DNA from: Halorussus caseinilyticus
GTDB taxonomy: Archaea; Halobacteriota; Halobacteria; Halobacteriales; Haladaptataceae
Assembly: GCF_029338395.1 (NCBI RefSeq)
Contig: NZ_CP119811.1
Location: 62,001 to 126,000 of the forward strand
Length of the DNA stretch: 64,000 nt
Direction of reading: 5' to 3'
Position numbers and translations under genes: made by a program. This document shows, piece by piece, positions 36,542 to 44,633 of the stretch. The stretch's first letter is position 1, and the number at the start of each line of letters is the position of its first letter. A model generated the notes under the pieces. The model had not been told where the DNA came from. It did no database searches and was given only the letters and a program-made list of their open reading frames with translations.

Positions 36542-37563
36542 GAGGCGTCACCTCCGGTCGAGACGCGGGGGTCCACGAGTCCGTAGGTCACGTCCGCGAT
36601 GAACGCGCCGACGACGACCCCCAGCGTGATGAGGACGAACCCGCCCATCATGAGCGGGTAGTCGCGCGCTTCGACTGCGGCGACGATGTAGTAGCCGAGT
36701 CCGGGGTAGGTGAACACCTGTTCGAGGATGGCCGACCCGCCGACGATGGCACCGAACGCCAACAGCAGTCCCGTGTACATCGGGAGGATGGCGTTGCGGG
36801 CGACGTACCGCAGGGCGATTCGGGTGTCCGAGAGACCCCGGAGTCGGGCGACCCGGAGGTAGTCCTCGCCGAGTACTTGGATGCTGTTGCCCCGCATCGC
36901 CAGCGCGACGCCGCCGAAGCCGGTGATGACGACGGTGGCGATGAGCAGACTCGCGTGGTACACCGCGCTGGCGACGAACTGGGCCGTCGCGACGGGCCGC
37001 AACGGGTCCACGATGGGCACGATGCTCGAAGAGATGTGACCGCTTGTCGGGAACCACCCGAGCGTGAAGCCGAACACGTAGAGGAACAGGAGCGCCGTCA
37101 CGTAGTTCGGCGTCGAGTTGAGGACGATACCGAGACCCGTCGTACTCACGTCGAACCGACTACCCTCCTTGTAGGCCATGAGCGCGCCGAGGGAGATGCC
37201 GACGGCGAACATGAGCAGGATGGCGACCGAGAACGCGAACACCGTCCACGGGAGCGCCTCACCCAGAATCTCCGAGACCGGCGCGTTCTGGCTGACGGAC
37301 TGACCGAGGTCACCCTGCAGGATGCCCGAGACGTACGTGAGATACTGCTCGTGTAGCGGCCGACTGTAGTCGATGTTGATGTAGTTGGCGACCCGGCGGT
37401 TGATTTCCTGCTGGGAGAGACTCGGGTTGTTGCGGATGAGTTGCCCGCGAAGCTGGTCGGCCGGGTTCCCCGGCATGAGCCGAACCAGCACGAACGACAG
37501 CGACATCACGAAGAAGGCCGTGAACGCCGCCTGTAGCGTTCGCTTGACGAAGTAGCCGTACAT
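36538..37563 (-). CDS. ABC transporter permease (DppB-like)
   Basis: This 341-residue permease starts MYGYFVKRTLQAAFTAFFVMSLSFVLVRLMPGNP, the typical DppB beginning, and has the EAA loop VARLRGLSDTRIALRYVARN and six helices. It follows the solute-binding protein by 7 bases and overlaps the DppC-like gene. Confidence 0.9.
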   Translation of the reverse strand: MYGYFVKRTLQAAFTAFFVMSLSFVLVRLMPGNPADQLRGQLIRNNPSLSQQEINRRVANYINIDYSRPLHEQYLTYVSGILQGDLGQSVSQNAPVSEILGEALPWTVFAFSVAILLMFAVGISLGALMAYKEGSRFDVSTTGLGIVLNSTPNYVTALLFLYVFGFTLGWFPTSGHISSSIVPIVDPLRPVATAQFVASAVYHASLLIATVVITGFGGVALAMRGNSIQVLGEDYLRVARLRGLSDTRIALRYVARNAILPMYTGLLLAFGAIVGGSAILEQVFTYPGLGYYIVAAVEARDYPLMMGGFVLITLGVVVGAFIADVTYGLVDPRVSTGGDAS

Positions 37564-37570
37564 CGGTGAC

Positions 37571-39391
37571 TTACTCCGGCTTCGCGGTCAGTTTCCCCTC
37601 GCGGGGCAGGTAGTACTGCGGGTAGTCCACGATGGCGTCCTCGTCGTCGCCCGTGACCGTGTTCCAGTCGTCGGTCGTCACCCACGACTGGTCTATCTTC
37701 TCCATGAGCGGAGCCATCGGGAGATGGCGGTTGACGACCCACGCGAGTTCTTGGGTCTTCTGTTTCGCCGCGTCACCGGTCAGTCCGGCGAGTTCCTGTA
37801 GTTCGGCTTCGAGGTCCACCGACCGGAGTTCGCCGTCCGGTTCGCCCAGCGGCGGCACCTCGACCGTCGAGGGGAAGTTCAGAACCGTCTGTGACCGGAA
37901 ACTGTTCAGAAGCTTGTTGAGCGAGAAGTACGGGTAGAGCTTTCCGTCGGCCCAACCGAGTCCGGCGACGACGTATTTTTGACCGTCGTTGATGTCGCCC
38001 CAGAACGACTGACTCGGGTTGAGCGACGCCTCGATGCCGAAGTCCTGAAGGTCCTGCACGATGGACTGACCGCCCGCGGTCCAGTCGTTCCACCCGGCGG
38101 GAATCTTGAACGGGAACGAGAGCGTCTTGCCGTCCGCGTCGGTCCACGTCCCGCCGTCCTTCGAGAAACCCGCCTCCCGGAGGAGACTCGCCGCCCGGTC
38201 GGTGTCCGTCTCGTAGGCGTCGAACGACGACAGCGAGTCGCCGAGCCAGTCCTCGTAACTCCCGTCGAAGTTGCCCGGCAGTCCGCAGGGGACTTCGACG
38301 GGAACGTGCATCTTCTCGCCCGCCGTCCGTGCGAGCTTTTTCCGGTCGATGACGTACTGGACGGCCCGCTTGACGTTCTGCTGACCGTAGTGTTCGTGGT
38401 CGTGGTTGAACATGATGCCCATGCCCCAGTTGGCGGGCATCTGAATCTCCCGAACGTGGTCGCCGTACGACTGGGCGATGTTGTCGGGCGTGAAGATGTT
38501 GTCGAGTCCGTCCACGGTATCGGTGCGCAGTGCCTGCCACTGCTTCTGGTTCGACTGGAGGTAGTTCCACTTGAACCGGGCGAAGTTGACGTGTTCCGCG
38601 TCCGGGTGGTCCTCGAAGCGCTCGGCGACCAGTTCCTGATTTCGCGCGTGGACGAACGCGAACGGACCCGTCCCGTTCGGTTCTTCGAGCGTCTTCTCGG
38701 TGAGTCCGGGGGCCTTCCCGTCCGCCTCGTACGCGTCGAGGAACTCCCGGAACTCCTCGGGAGGCGTGTCGAGGGCGATGGGTTTCAGCGAGTAGAGGAA
38801 CACCTCGTCGGCGACGGCCCGCTTCAGGCCGACTTCGACCGTGGTTTCGTCGGCGACGGAAACGTCGTCCGGCGAGACGACGTTTCCGAGCGCCGCGCCG
38901 TCGTGGATTTCGAGTTTGAGTTTGAACGCGACATCCTCGGCCGTGACCGCCTCGCCGCTGTGCCAGTGGAACCCCTCGCGAACCGAGAGCGTCACCGACT
39001 CCTCGCCGATGTCCCACGATTCGAGGACGCCCGGCATGAACTCGCTCGTCGCTTCGTTGACGTAGATGAGGTTCTCGAACAGCGCGAGCGCCGCACGGTC
39101 GGGGTACTGCTGTCCGTACGGGTTGAACTGCATGTCCTTCGGGACGTTCGTCGTCGAGGTGACGAACGTCCGGTCGGTCATCTCGACCGAATCCGACCCC
39201 TGCGTGGTGGCGTCGGTTTCGCCGCCGCTTTCGGACTCCGTCGTTTCGGTCCCGTCGCCTTCAACGGCGTCCTCGTTCGAACCCGCACAACCAGCGAGGC
39301 CAGCAGCGCCTACCGCCCCGATGGATTGTAGAACGCGCCGACGCGTCTTTCTGTGGTCTCTCCGCCTATGTCCCGTATGCTCATGGGGCAT
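37571..39391 (-). CDS. Family 5 extracellular solute-binding lipoprotein
   Basis: This 606-residue protein has a Tat lipoprotein signal: RRRVLQSIGAVGAAGLAGCAG, with lipobox LAGC (about 31-34), then an acidic Ser/Thr-rich linker. The rest matches the SBP-bac-5 family (SVTLSVREGFHWHSGEAVTAEDVAF and YVIDRKKLA). In the DppA family ligands are peptides or oligosaccharides; the GH81/GH3 context favours laminari-oligosaccharides. It is the first gene of the operon, with a leaderless-type promoter (TATA at 39411-39421) and a palindrome over its start codon. Confidence 0.88.
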   Translation of the reverse strand: MPHEHTGHRRRDHRKTRRRVLQSIGAVGAAGLAGCAGSNEDAVEGDGTETTESESGGETDATTQGSDSVEMTDRTFVTSTTNVPKDMQFNPYGQQYPDRAALALFENLIYVNEATSEFMPGVLESWDIGEESVTLSVREGFHWHSGEAVTAEDVAFKLKLEIHDGAALGNVVSPDDVSVADETTVEVGLKRAVADEVFLYSLKPIALDTPPEEFREFLDAYEADGKAPGLTEKTLEEPNGTGPFAFVHARNQELVAERFEDHPDAEHVNFARFKWNYLQSNQKQWQALRTDTVDGLDNIFTPDNIAQSYGDHVREIQMPANWGMGIMFNHDHEHYGQQNVKRAVQYVIDRKKLARTAGEKMHVPVEVPCGLPGNFDGSYEDWLGDSLSSFDAYETDTDRAASLLREAGFSKDGGTWTDADGKTLSFPFKIPAGWNDWTAGGQSIVQDLQDFGIEASLNPSQSFWGDINDGQKYVVAGLGWADGKLYPYFSLNKLLNSFRSQTVLNFPSTVEVPPLGEPDGELRSVDLEAELQELAGLTGDAAKQKTQELAWVVNRHLPMAPLMEKIDQSWVTTDDWNTVTGDDEDAIVDYPQYYLPREGKLTAKPE

Positions 39392-39404
39392 ACTGTACCA
39401 GTAT
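39390..39404. promoter_or_regulatory. 15-bp palindrome ATACTGTACCAGTAT at the beta-glucan operon start
   Basis: The 6-bp arms ATACTG and CAGTAT flank TAC. The element covers the start codon on the minus strand and would overlap the transcription start. The core TACT-N5-AGTA resembles known archaeal TrmB sites (TACT...AGTA halves), so it is a good TrmB operator candidate. Confidence 0.6.
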
Positions 39405-39410
39405 ATCCCA

Positions 39411-39421
39411 TTATATATACA
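39411..39421 (-). promoter_or_regulatory. TATA box for the beta-glucan operon
   Basis: The AT stretch TTATATATACA lies 20-30 bases upstream of the minus-strand start codon at 39391, the usual distance for a leaderless haloarchaeal transcript. Confidence 0.55.
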
Positions 39422-39524
39422 TATTTTTCATGATAATTTTGGTGTAGGTGCCTAATAAATACCTGTGCTGTCATTTTGGAACGCGCGAGCGGCCAAGAGA
39501 GAGAGACGGGTCGAGTAGACGACG

Positions 39525-39719
39525 TTAGTAGTCGAAAAACGTCAGATTGCGGCGCGCCGCAATCGAGATGCCGATACCCGTCAGGACGATGACGGCGAAC
39601 GACACCTGAGAAATCGCGTACTCGGGCGTTCCGGGTTCGACGAACTGGAATCCAATCACGAGGAGAACGAGAAGTATCGCGTCGAGTGCGAACAGAACGG
39701 AGAGTGGACTCCGGGACAT
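39525..39719 (-). CDS. Small two-helix membrane protein
   Basis: This 64-residue protein (start MSRSPLSVLFALDA) has two hydrophobic helices (about 8-25 and 36-54) and a short FFDY tail. The longer frame adds a basic, Ser-rich stretch that is unlikely to be coding. Similar small membrane proteins are widespread in haloarchaea; the function is unknown. It stands alone between the glucan operon promoter and the TFB gene. Confidence 0.55.
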   Translation of the reverse strand: MSRSPLSVLFALDAILLVLLVIGFQFVEPGTPEYAISQVSFAVIVLTGIGISIAARRNLTFFDY

Positions 39720-40098
39720 ACGGACGCTGAGAGGGCCACCGACAAGAATATTGCGCCGTCCCCGCGACCCTCGCCCACTCGGTTCCGGACTCAGTTTCAC
39801 CGGCGGATTGAATGGATTTCTGATAAATTTGGACCGCCGGGAACGGTGCCGACAGATTTGCCAGTAACTCACAGAACACCTGCCGTTCGTGGTCGCCGAC
39901 GTACTAGTCAACGGAGCGAAGTGTGTTAACGAACGCCTCGCCAACTCGACGACGGCCTCGCCTCAGGGCAAATAAACGCCCCTGCGGTCGCTAGCGGCGA
40001 TTTCAAGCGAAACGAGGCGCGGAAACGGGGGGGTTTCCGTATGCGGGGCAGAACCATACTTATTAGACGGTCAGGCCGTTATTTGTGATTCAAACCTA
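39720..40098. other. Intergenic region before TFB
   Basis: About 380 bases hold no supported gene. An AT-rich element (TACTTATTA near 40057) about 40 bases before the TFB ATG is a possible TATA box. The remainder has no clear repeat or hairpin. Confidence 0.5.
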
Positions 40099-41070
40099 AT
40101 GGCCCGGCCAAATCGCCAGCGCGAACGGACGCGCGAACGCACGTCGGAAGCAGAAACTAACGAGAAGGAACGAGAGGGTCAGCAGTGTCCCGAATGCAAC
40201 GCTGAGAGCCTCGTTACGAGCGGTGACAGCAACGAGGTCGTCTGTGAAGACTGTGGACTCGTTATCGAAGAACAGACGATTGACCGTGGCCCGGAGTGGC
40301 GCGCGTTCAATCACAGCGAACGCGAGAGTAAGAGTCGGGTCGGTGCCCCGACGACCCAGACGATGCACGACAAGGGATTGACCACCCAAATCGACTGGAA
40401 GAACAAGGACGCCTACGGGCGGTCGCTCTCCTCGGAGAAGCGCAGTCAGATGAGTCGCCTTCGGAAGTGGCAAGAGCGCATTCGGACCAAGGACGCGGGC
40501 GAGCGAAACCTCCAGTTCGCCCTCTCGGAAATCGACCGGATGGCCTCCGCGCTCGGCGTCCCCCGGTCGGTCCGGGAAGTTTCGTCGGTCATCTATCGGC
40601 GGGCGCTGAAGGAGGATTTGATTCGCGGGCGGTCCATCGAAGGTGTTGCGACCAGTTGTCTCTACGCCGGATGCCGCCAAGAGGGTATCCCGCGGAGTCT
40701 CGAAGAGGTGTCGGAGGTCTCTCGCGTCGAACGGAAAGAGATTGGTCGGACGTATCGGTACGTCGCCAAGGAACTCAGCCTCGAGATGGAACCGGTAGAC
40801 CCCAAAGAGTACGTGCCGCGGTTCAGTTCCGACCTCGGGGTGAGCGAGGAAGTGAAGATGAAGGCGAACGAGATTATCGACGAGTCCGCAGAGCAGGGTC
40901 TCCTCTCGGGGAAGTCGCCGACGGGCTTTGCGGCCGCGGCGATATACGCGGCGTCGCTACTCTGTAACGAGAAGAAGACCCAGCGCGAGGTCGCCGAGGT
41001 CGCCCAAGTAACCGAGGTCACGATTCGGAACCGGTATCAGGAACAAATCGAAGCGATGGGTCTCCACTGA
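40099..41070 (+). CDS. tfb: Transcription initiation factor IIB (TFB)
   Basis: This 323-residue factor has the N-terminal zinc ribbon (Cys30, 33, 49, 52), the B-finger region [18 protein letters not shown], and two cyclin-like repeats (about 125-205 and 220-310), the second ending [13 protein letters not shown]. It recruits RNA polymerase to TBP-bound promoters. Haloarchaea encode several TFBs; which paralogue this is cannot be said. It is complete and starts at the ATG ([10 protein letters not shown]) after a leader of about 15-20 bases. Confidence 0.95.
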   Translation: MARPNRQRERTRERTSEAETNEKEREGQQCPECNAESLVTSGDSNEVVCEDCGLVIEEQTIDRGPEWRAFNHSERESKSRVGAPTTQTMHDKGLTTQIDWKNKDAYGRSLSSEKRSQMSRLRKWQERIRTKDAGERNLQFALSEIDRMASALGVPRSVREVSSVIYRRALKEDLIRGRSIEGVATSCLYAGCRQEGIPRSLEEVSEVSRVERKEIGRTYRYVAKELSLEMEPVDPKEYVPRFSSDLGVSEEVKMKANEIIDESAEQGLLSGKSPTGFAAAAIYAASLLCNEKKTQREVAEVAQVTEVTIRNRYQEQIEAMGLH

Positions 41071-41171
41071 GACGCGACGAACGGCGGTCCGTCTCGGTGA
41101 GCCTCGCCGTCAGATAACTTTCCTTACAGAAATGCCGACGTTCATGAGGGTGTGTCGCCTTTCGAAGAGTG

Positions 41172-41402
41172 ATGGAGCGGTCCTCACCGTCTCGACCACT
41201 ACCGACGTATGCAGAGGAGGTACTCGAGAGCTTGCAACCGAAAATCGAGCCGACGGCCGATGGACTGCCGCGAGGCGAAGTAGAGACGTACCTACGCGCG
41301 GAGGGTTTCGAGGACTCGACAATCGACGTGGCGCTCGACGAACTCCTGAATCGCGGCTACATCTACGTCGTGAACGACTACGTTCGGCTCACGGACAGCT
41401 AA
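41172..41402 (+). CDS. Small winged-helix-like protein
   Basis: This 76-residue protein (MERSSPSRPLPTY) has a helix-turn-helix-like order: YAEEVLESLQPKI, GEVETYLRAEGFEDSTIDVALDEL and a wing strand GYIYVVNDYVRL. It resembles small haloarchaeal DNA-binding or RPA-associated winged-helix proteins. A GTG one codon before the ATG is possible. The function is unknown. It lies 100 bases after TFB. Confidence 0.6.
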   Translation: MERSSPSRPLPTYAEEVLESLQPKIEPTADGLPRGEVETYLRAEGFEDSTIDVALDELLNRGYIYVVNDYVRLTDS

Positions 41403-41572
41403 TTCACGGTTCGTTCCCCGAGTATTCGGTCTCTTCTCGCGCGCGCTCTCCGACGTACCACCGGGAGATTCCCCGCGACTGTCGCGCGGTTCGAGCGCCC
41501 GGACAGGTTCGAACGGTGGTATTTATGTGATACTGGTGTGCAACCGTCACGCCATGCTCTCGATTCGAATCT

Positions 41573-43726
41573 GTGAGTTCCGGCGGGAAGGAAATCGGAG
41601 GGCCGATACCGGTGTCTGAGTCGCGTTCGTTCGACGGGACGCTCGTCACGGTTCCGTTCGCAACCGGAGCGTTGCGCGACACGCTCGCCGAACGGTACCG
41701 TCGGTTGCTCGAGTCGCACGACGCCGAGGAGGTGGTGGTGATTACCGGAACGCCGACCAGCATGCGGACGTTCCGAAGCCTCCTCGACGGAGCGGTTCCG
41801 GGTGCTGGCGTTCCGCGAGTGACTTCGCTCGTCGTACAGGCGACGGACGTGGTGAACCGGACCGACGACAGAACCGTTCTCTCCGACGACATGCAACGCG
41901 AACTGGTCCACCGGTTCCTCGAAGGCCACGAGTGGGACACCGACTACCTCCGGCGAGCGTCGGCGAACCCCTCGTTCGAAGACGACGTGGCGCAGTTGAT
42001 GGAAACCGCCGCGTGGCAGGACGCGCCGATGGACGAGACGCCGGAACTCGCGGACATCGCCGACGCACTCGACGCCTTCCACGCGTGGCTCGCCGACCAC
42101 GACTTCCTCGAACGCGGGCAACTCGTCTCGGAAGCGACCGAAGCACTCCGCGAGGCCGACGACCCCGACCGAATCGTCGGTGCGGACGCGGTGTTGGCCG
42201 TCGAGTTCGAGGAGTTTCTGCCGCCCGACCGAGAGTACCTCTCCGCGCTGGCGGACGGCCGGGAACTCGTCTGCATCGCGGAGACGGACGCGAGCGTCCG
42301 ACGGACGTGGGTCGAACCCGGTCCCGTCACCAACCACGTCTCGTTCTCACGGCGACGGGACGAACGCGAGCGTCCGCCCGCGACTCGGCCGATGGCGACG
42401 GCGGCGCACCTCGCACGCGGAACGGTCCCCGAGGACCCCGAGGTGGGGTCGGTGCGCGTCCTCTCGTCGGAGACTCCCGCCGACCAACTCGGCGCGATAG
42501 CCGACGAAATCGGGGCGCTCAGAGCGCGAGAGGGATTGGCGTACGACGACTTCGCCGTCGCCGTCGAACGGAGCGGGACCGCCGTGACCGAGACGATTAG
42601 CGAACTCCGGCGGGAGGGAATTGCGACTTCCTCGGCGACCGTGACGGGATTCGGGGACGACCCGGCCGTCCGCGAGTTGCTTCGCGTCGCGCGCTCGCTC
42701 GCGGGCGACGACCGAGAGGAACTCGCCGCCGACCCGGAACTCGCCGCCGACCCGGAACTCGCCGCCGACCCGCTTCCGGACGCGTCGATGCTCGAAGAAC
42801 TCGACGCGATGGACGGACTCGCCGACCCGCTCCGGCGGTGGGCGACCGAATCGAACCTGAAAGCCCGCATCGGCCGAGCGGAGTCGCCGCTGGACGCCCG
42901 AACCCAGTTTAGCAATGTAAAGAATGCTTTCGCAATTGCGGAGTCAGTCGAAGACACGGATTACATTGCTTCGACGTGGGAGTCGCTCGTCACGGTTCTC
43001 GAACGCGCTCACGAGTACGCCCCGAAGCGAACCCGGACCAGTTCCATCGACCGGGACGGCGGGGTCCGAGTGGACCACCTTCAGTCGCTCAAGAACGGTT
43101 CCTTCGCGGTCGTGTTCTTGACCAACGTGGTTGACGAGGCGTATCCCGGCGACCCGTCGCTGACGCGACTGTTTCCCGACGAACGGGTCGCGGGGATGGC
43201 CGACTATCCGGGCGTCACCGACGTAGACGACGGCGGCGTCGAAGCGACGTTCCCCACCGATTCGACCGCTTCGAGTCGTCCGTTCCGCCGGTACCACGCC
43301 GAACACGCGCGCCGTCGCCTCGCCGTCGGCGCGGCGACGGCGCGAGACCGACTCTACTGCTGTCTCTACGAACACGAGGGCACGGCGCTCGACCGGCGCG
43401 TCCAACCGTCGCGGTTCCTCGCGGAGGCCTACCGACGACTCCCGTGGCTTACCGAGGCGACCGAATCGGGCATCCACGGCGAGGGCACCGCCGAGGAGTA
43501 TCTGCTCTCGCGCCCCGACCGAGCGCTCGCGGACGTGCGCCGGACCAACAGCAGGGACGTGACCGTCTCGCTCGACGCACTCGAAGCGGAGTTCGGGGAG
43601 ATAGACCGACTCTTGGACGAGAGCGGCGAACGCGGTGAAGACCTCAGGGAGGCGCTCCGTGCGCGCATCGACTTCGCGGATGGACGAGTTCGGCGCGACG
43701 CCGACGGGAGGGTTCGGCGTGACTGA
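41573..43726 (+). CDS. AddB/RecC-like helicase-fold subunit (inactive Walker A)
   Basis: This 717-residue protein is related to the helicase-like part of AddB-type proteins. In place of a Walker A it has VITGTPTSMRTF (about 57-68), without the GK-T/S, so it is probably not an ATPase. Central motifs ADQLGAIADEIGALRAREGLAYDDFAVAVE and a late DHLQSLKNGSFAVVFLTNVVDEAYPGD match the UvrD/RecB-like order (motifs IV-V), and HARRRLAVGAATARDRLYCC matches motif VI. No PD-(D/E)XK nuclease domain is at the end; that domain is on the next gene. GTG 41573 is the only reasonable far start. It contains a three-copy LAADPE tandem repeat. Confidence 0.7.
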   Translation: MSSGGKEIGGPIPVSESRSFDGTLVTVPFATGALRDTLAERYRRLLESHDAEEVVVITGTPTSMRTFRSLLDGAVPGAGVPRVTSLVVQATDVVNRTDDRTVLSDDMQRELVHRFLEGHEWDTDYLRRASANPSFEDDVAQLMETAAWQDAPMDETPELADIADALDAFHAWLADHDFLERGQLVSEATEALREADDPDRIVGADAVLAVEFEEFLPPDREYLSALADGRELVCIAETDASVRRTWVEPGPVTNHVSFSRRRDERERPPATRPMATAAHLARGTVPEDPEVGSVRVLSSETPADQLGAIADEIGALRAREGLAYDDFAVAVERSGTAVTETISELRREGIATSSATVTGFGDDPAVRELLRVARSLAGDDREELAADPELAADPELAADPLPDASMLEELDAMDGLADPLRRWATESNLKARIGRAESPLDARTQFSNVKNAFAIAESVEDTDYIASTWESLVTVLERAHEYAPKRTRTSSIDRDGGVRVDHLQSLKNGSFAVVFLTNVVDEAYPGDPSLTRLFPDERVAGMADYPGVTDVDDGGVEATFPTDSTASSRPFRRYHAEHARRRLAVGAATARDRLYCCLYEHEGTALDRRVQPSRFLAEAYRRLPWLTEATESGIHGEGTAEEYLLSRPDRALADVRRTNSRDVTVSLDALEAEFGEIDRLLDESGERGEDLREALRARIDFADGRVRRDADGRVRRD
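42719..42772 (+). repeat. In-gene tandem repeat, three copies of an 18-bp unit
   Basis: GAACTCGCCGCCGACCCG occurs three times exactly, encoding ELAADP three times in the linker of the AddB-like subunit. Copy number may vary between strains. Confidence 0.9.
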
Positions 43727-44633
43727 CCCGACGTTCCTTTCGCCGTCGCGGTTGGCGACCTACGCCGACTGCCAGCGCAAGTACGACCACGAGTGCGAGC
43801 AGGAAATCGAGACGCCCGACGAGACGCGACTCTACCCGAATCAGGGCCGCGTCTACCACGAGACGATAGAGGCCGTCTGCGAGGCGACCGACCCGAGCGA
43901 CGACCCCGAGACCGTCCACCGGCGAGCGATGGACATCTTCCCCGAGAAGTGGGACGAACACGAAGACGAAGACGAGTACGCCTCCCGAGCGCACCGAAAG
44001 TTCCAGCGCGCCGAGAACCGCGCGGCAATCGACTCGTTCTTCGACCCCGAGGACGGCGACGGCATCGACCACGCCCGCCGGTCGATTGCGACCGAGAAGT
44101 GGGTCGAGTGCGTCCACGAGGGGATAGGTCTCCACGGGAAGGTAGACAACGTTCTCTACGACGAGTCCGAGAACGAACTCCACCTCGTGGACTACAAGCG
44201 AACCGTCGGGGGCGTCCTCGGCCACTGGTCGGGCGACCGACTCGTAGCCCACCTCGACGGCGAGGCCCACGAAGCCAAGCGAGTCAAAAACGCCTTCCAG
44301 ACCGCCGCCTACACCGAGGGCATCAAGCAGTCGGACCGCTACGAAGAAGGAACGTCCGTCCGGTTCAGTTTCTACGGACTGCTCCACGACCGGGACTTCG
44401 AGGCGACCCCCGACGGGTATCGCGTCTCCGTGACCGGGAAACCCCGCGAGACGACGCGGGCCTACGAGGAGTACTACGACGCGATTTGGGCGCTCGCCGA
44501 GCGCGCCCACCGCGGCATCACCGACGCCGACTACGACCCCGCGCCCGCCTCGCTGATTCGTGAGGAGGCGTGTCCCGACTGCGACTACCGAGCGATGTGC
44601 CCCGAGTATCTCACCGAGGAGGTCCGACGATGA
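43719..44633 (+). CDS. PD-(D/E)XK nuclease with four-Cys iron-sulphur-type motif
   Basis: This 304-residue protein is a RecB-family nuclease. The GTG start (VTDPTFLSPSRLATYADC) overlaps the previous stop by eight bases. Motifs: Cys18, the core LHLVDYKRT (Asp158-Tyr-Lys) with GKVDNVLYD before it, and CPDCDYRAMC (Cys285, 288, 294). One N-terminal and three C-terminal cysteines are the arrangement of the 4Fe-4S clamp in AddB. An ATG at 43680 would give a longer N-terminus. It ends in an ATGA overlap with the helicase gene. Confidence 0.8.
   Translation: MTDPTFLSPSRLATYADCQRKYDHECEQEIETPDETRLYPNQGRVYHETIEAVCEATDPSDDPETVHRRAMDIFPEKWDEHEDEDEYASRAHRKFQRAENRAAIDSFFDPEDGDGIDHARRSIATEKWVECVHEGIGLHGKVDNVLYDESENELHLVDYKRTVGGVLGHWSGDRLVAHLDGEAHEAKRVKNAFQTAAYTEGIKQSDRYEEGTSVRFSFYGLLHDRDFEATPDGYRVSVTGKPRETTRAYEEYYDAIWALAERAHRGITDADYDPAPASLIREEACPDCDYRAMCPEYLTEEVRR

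Noticed and set aside
37979-39331. 450-codon plus-strand frame opposite the solute-binding protein
   Set aside because: The minus-strand protein has a Tat lipoprotein signal and SBP family motifs; this frame has none.
41560-41585. GATTCGAATC resembling a tRNA T-arm
   Set aside because: No acceptor stem or anticodon arm could be formed around it.
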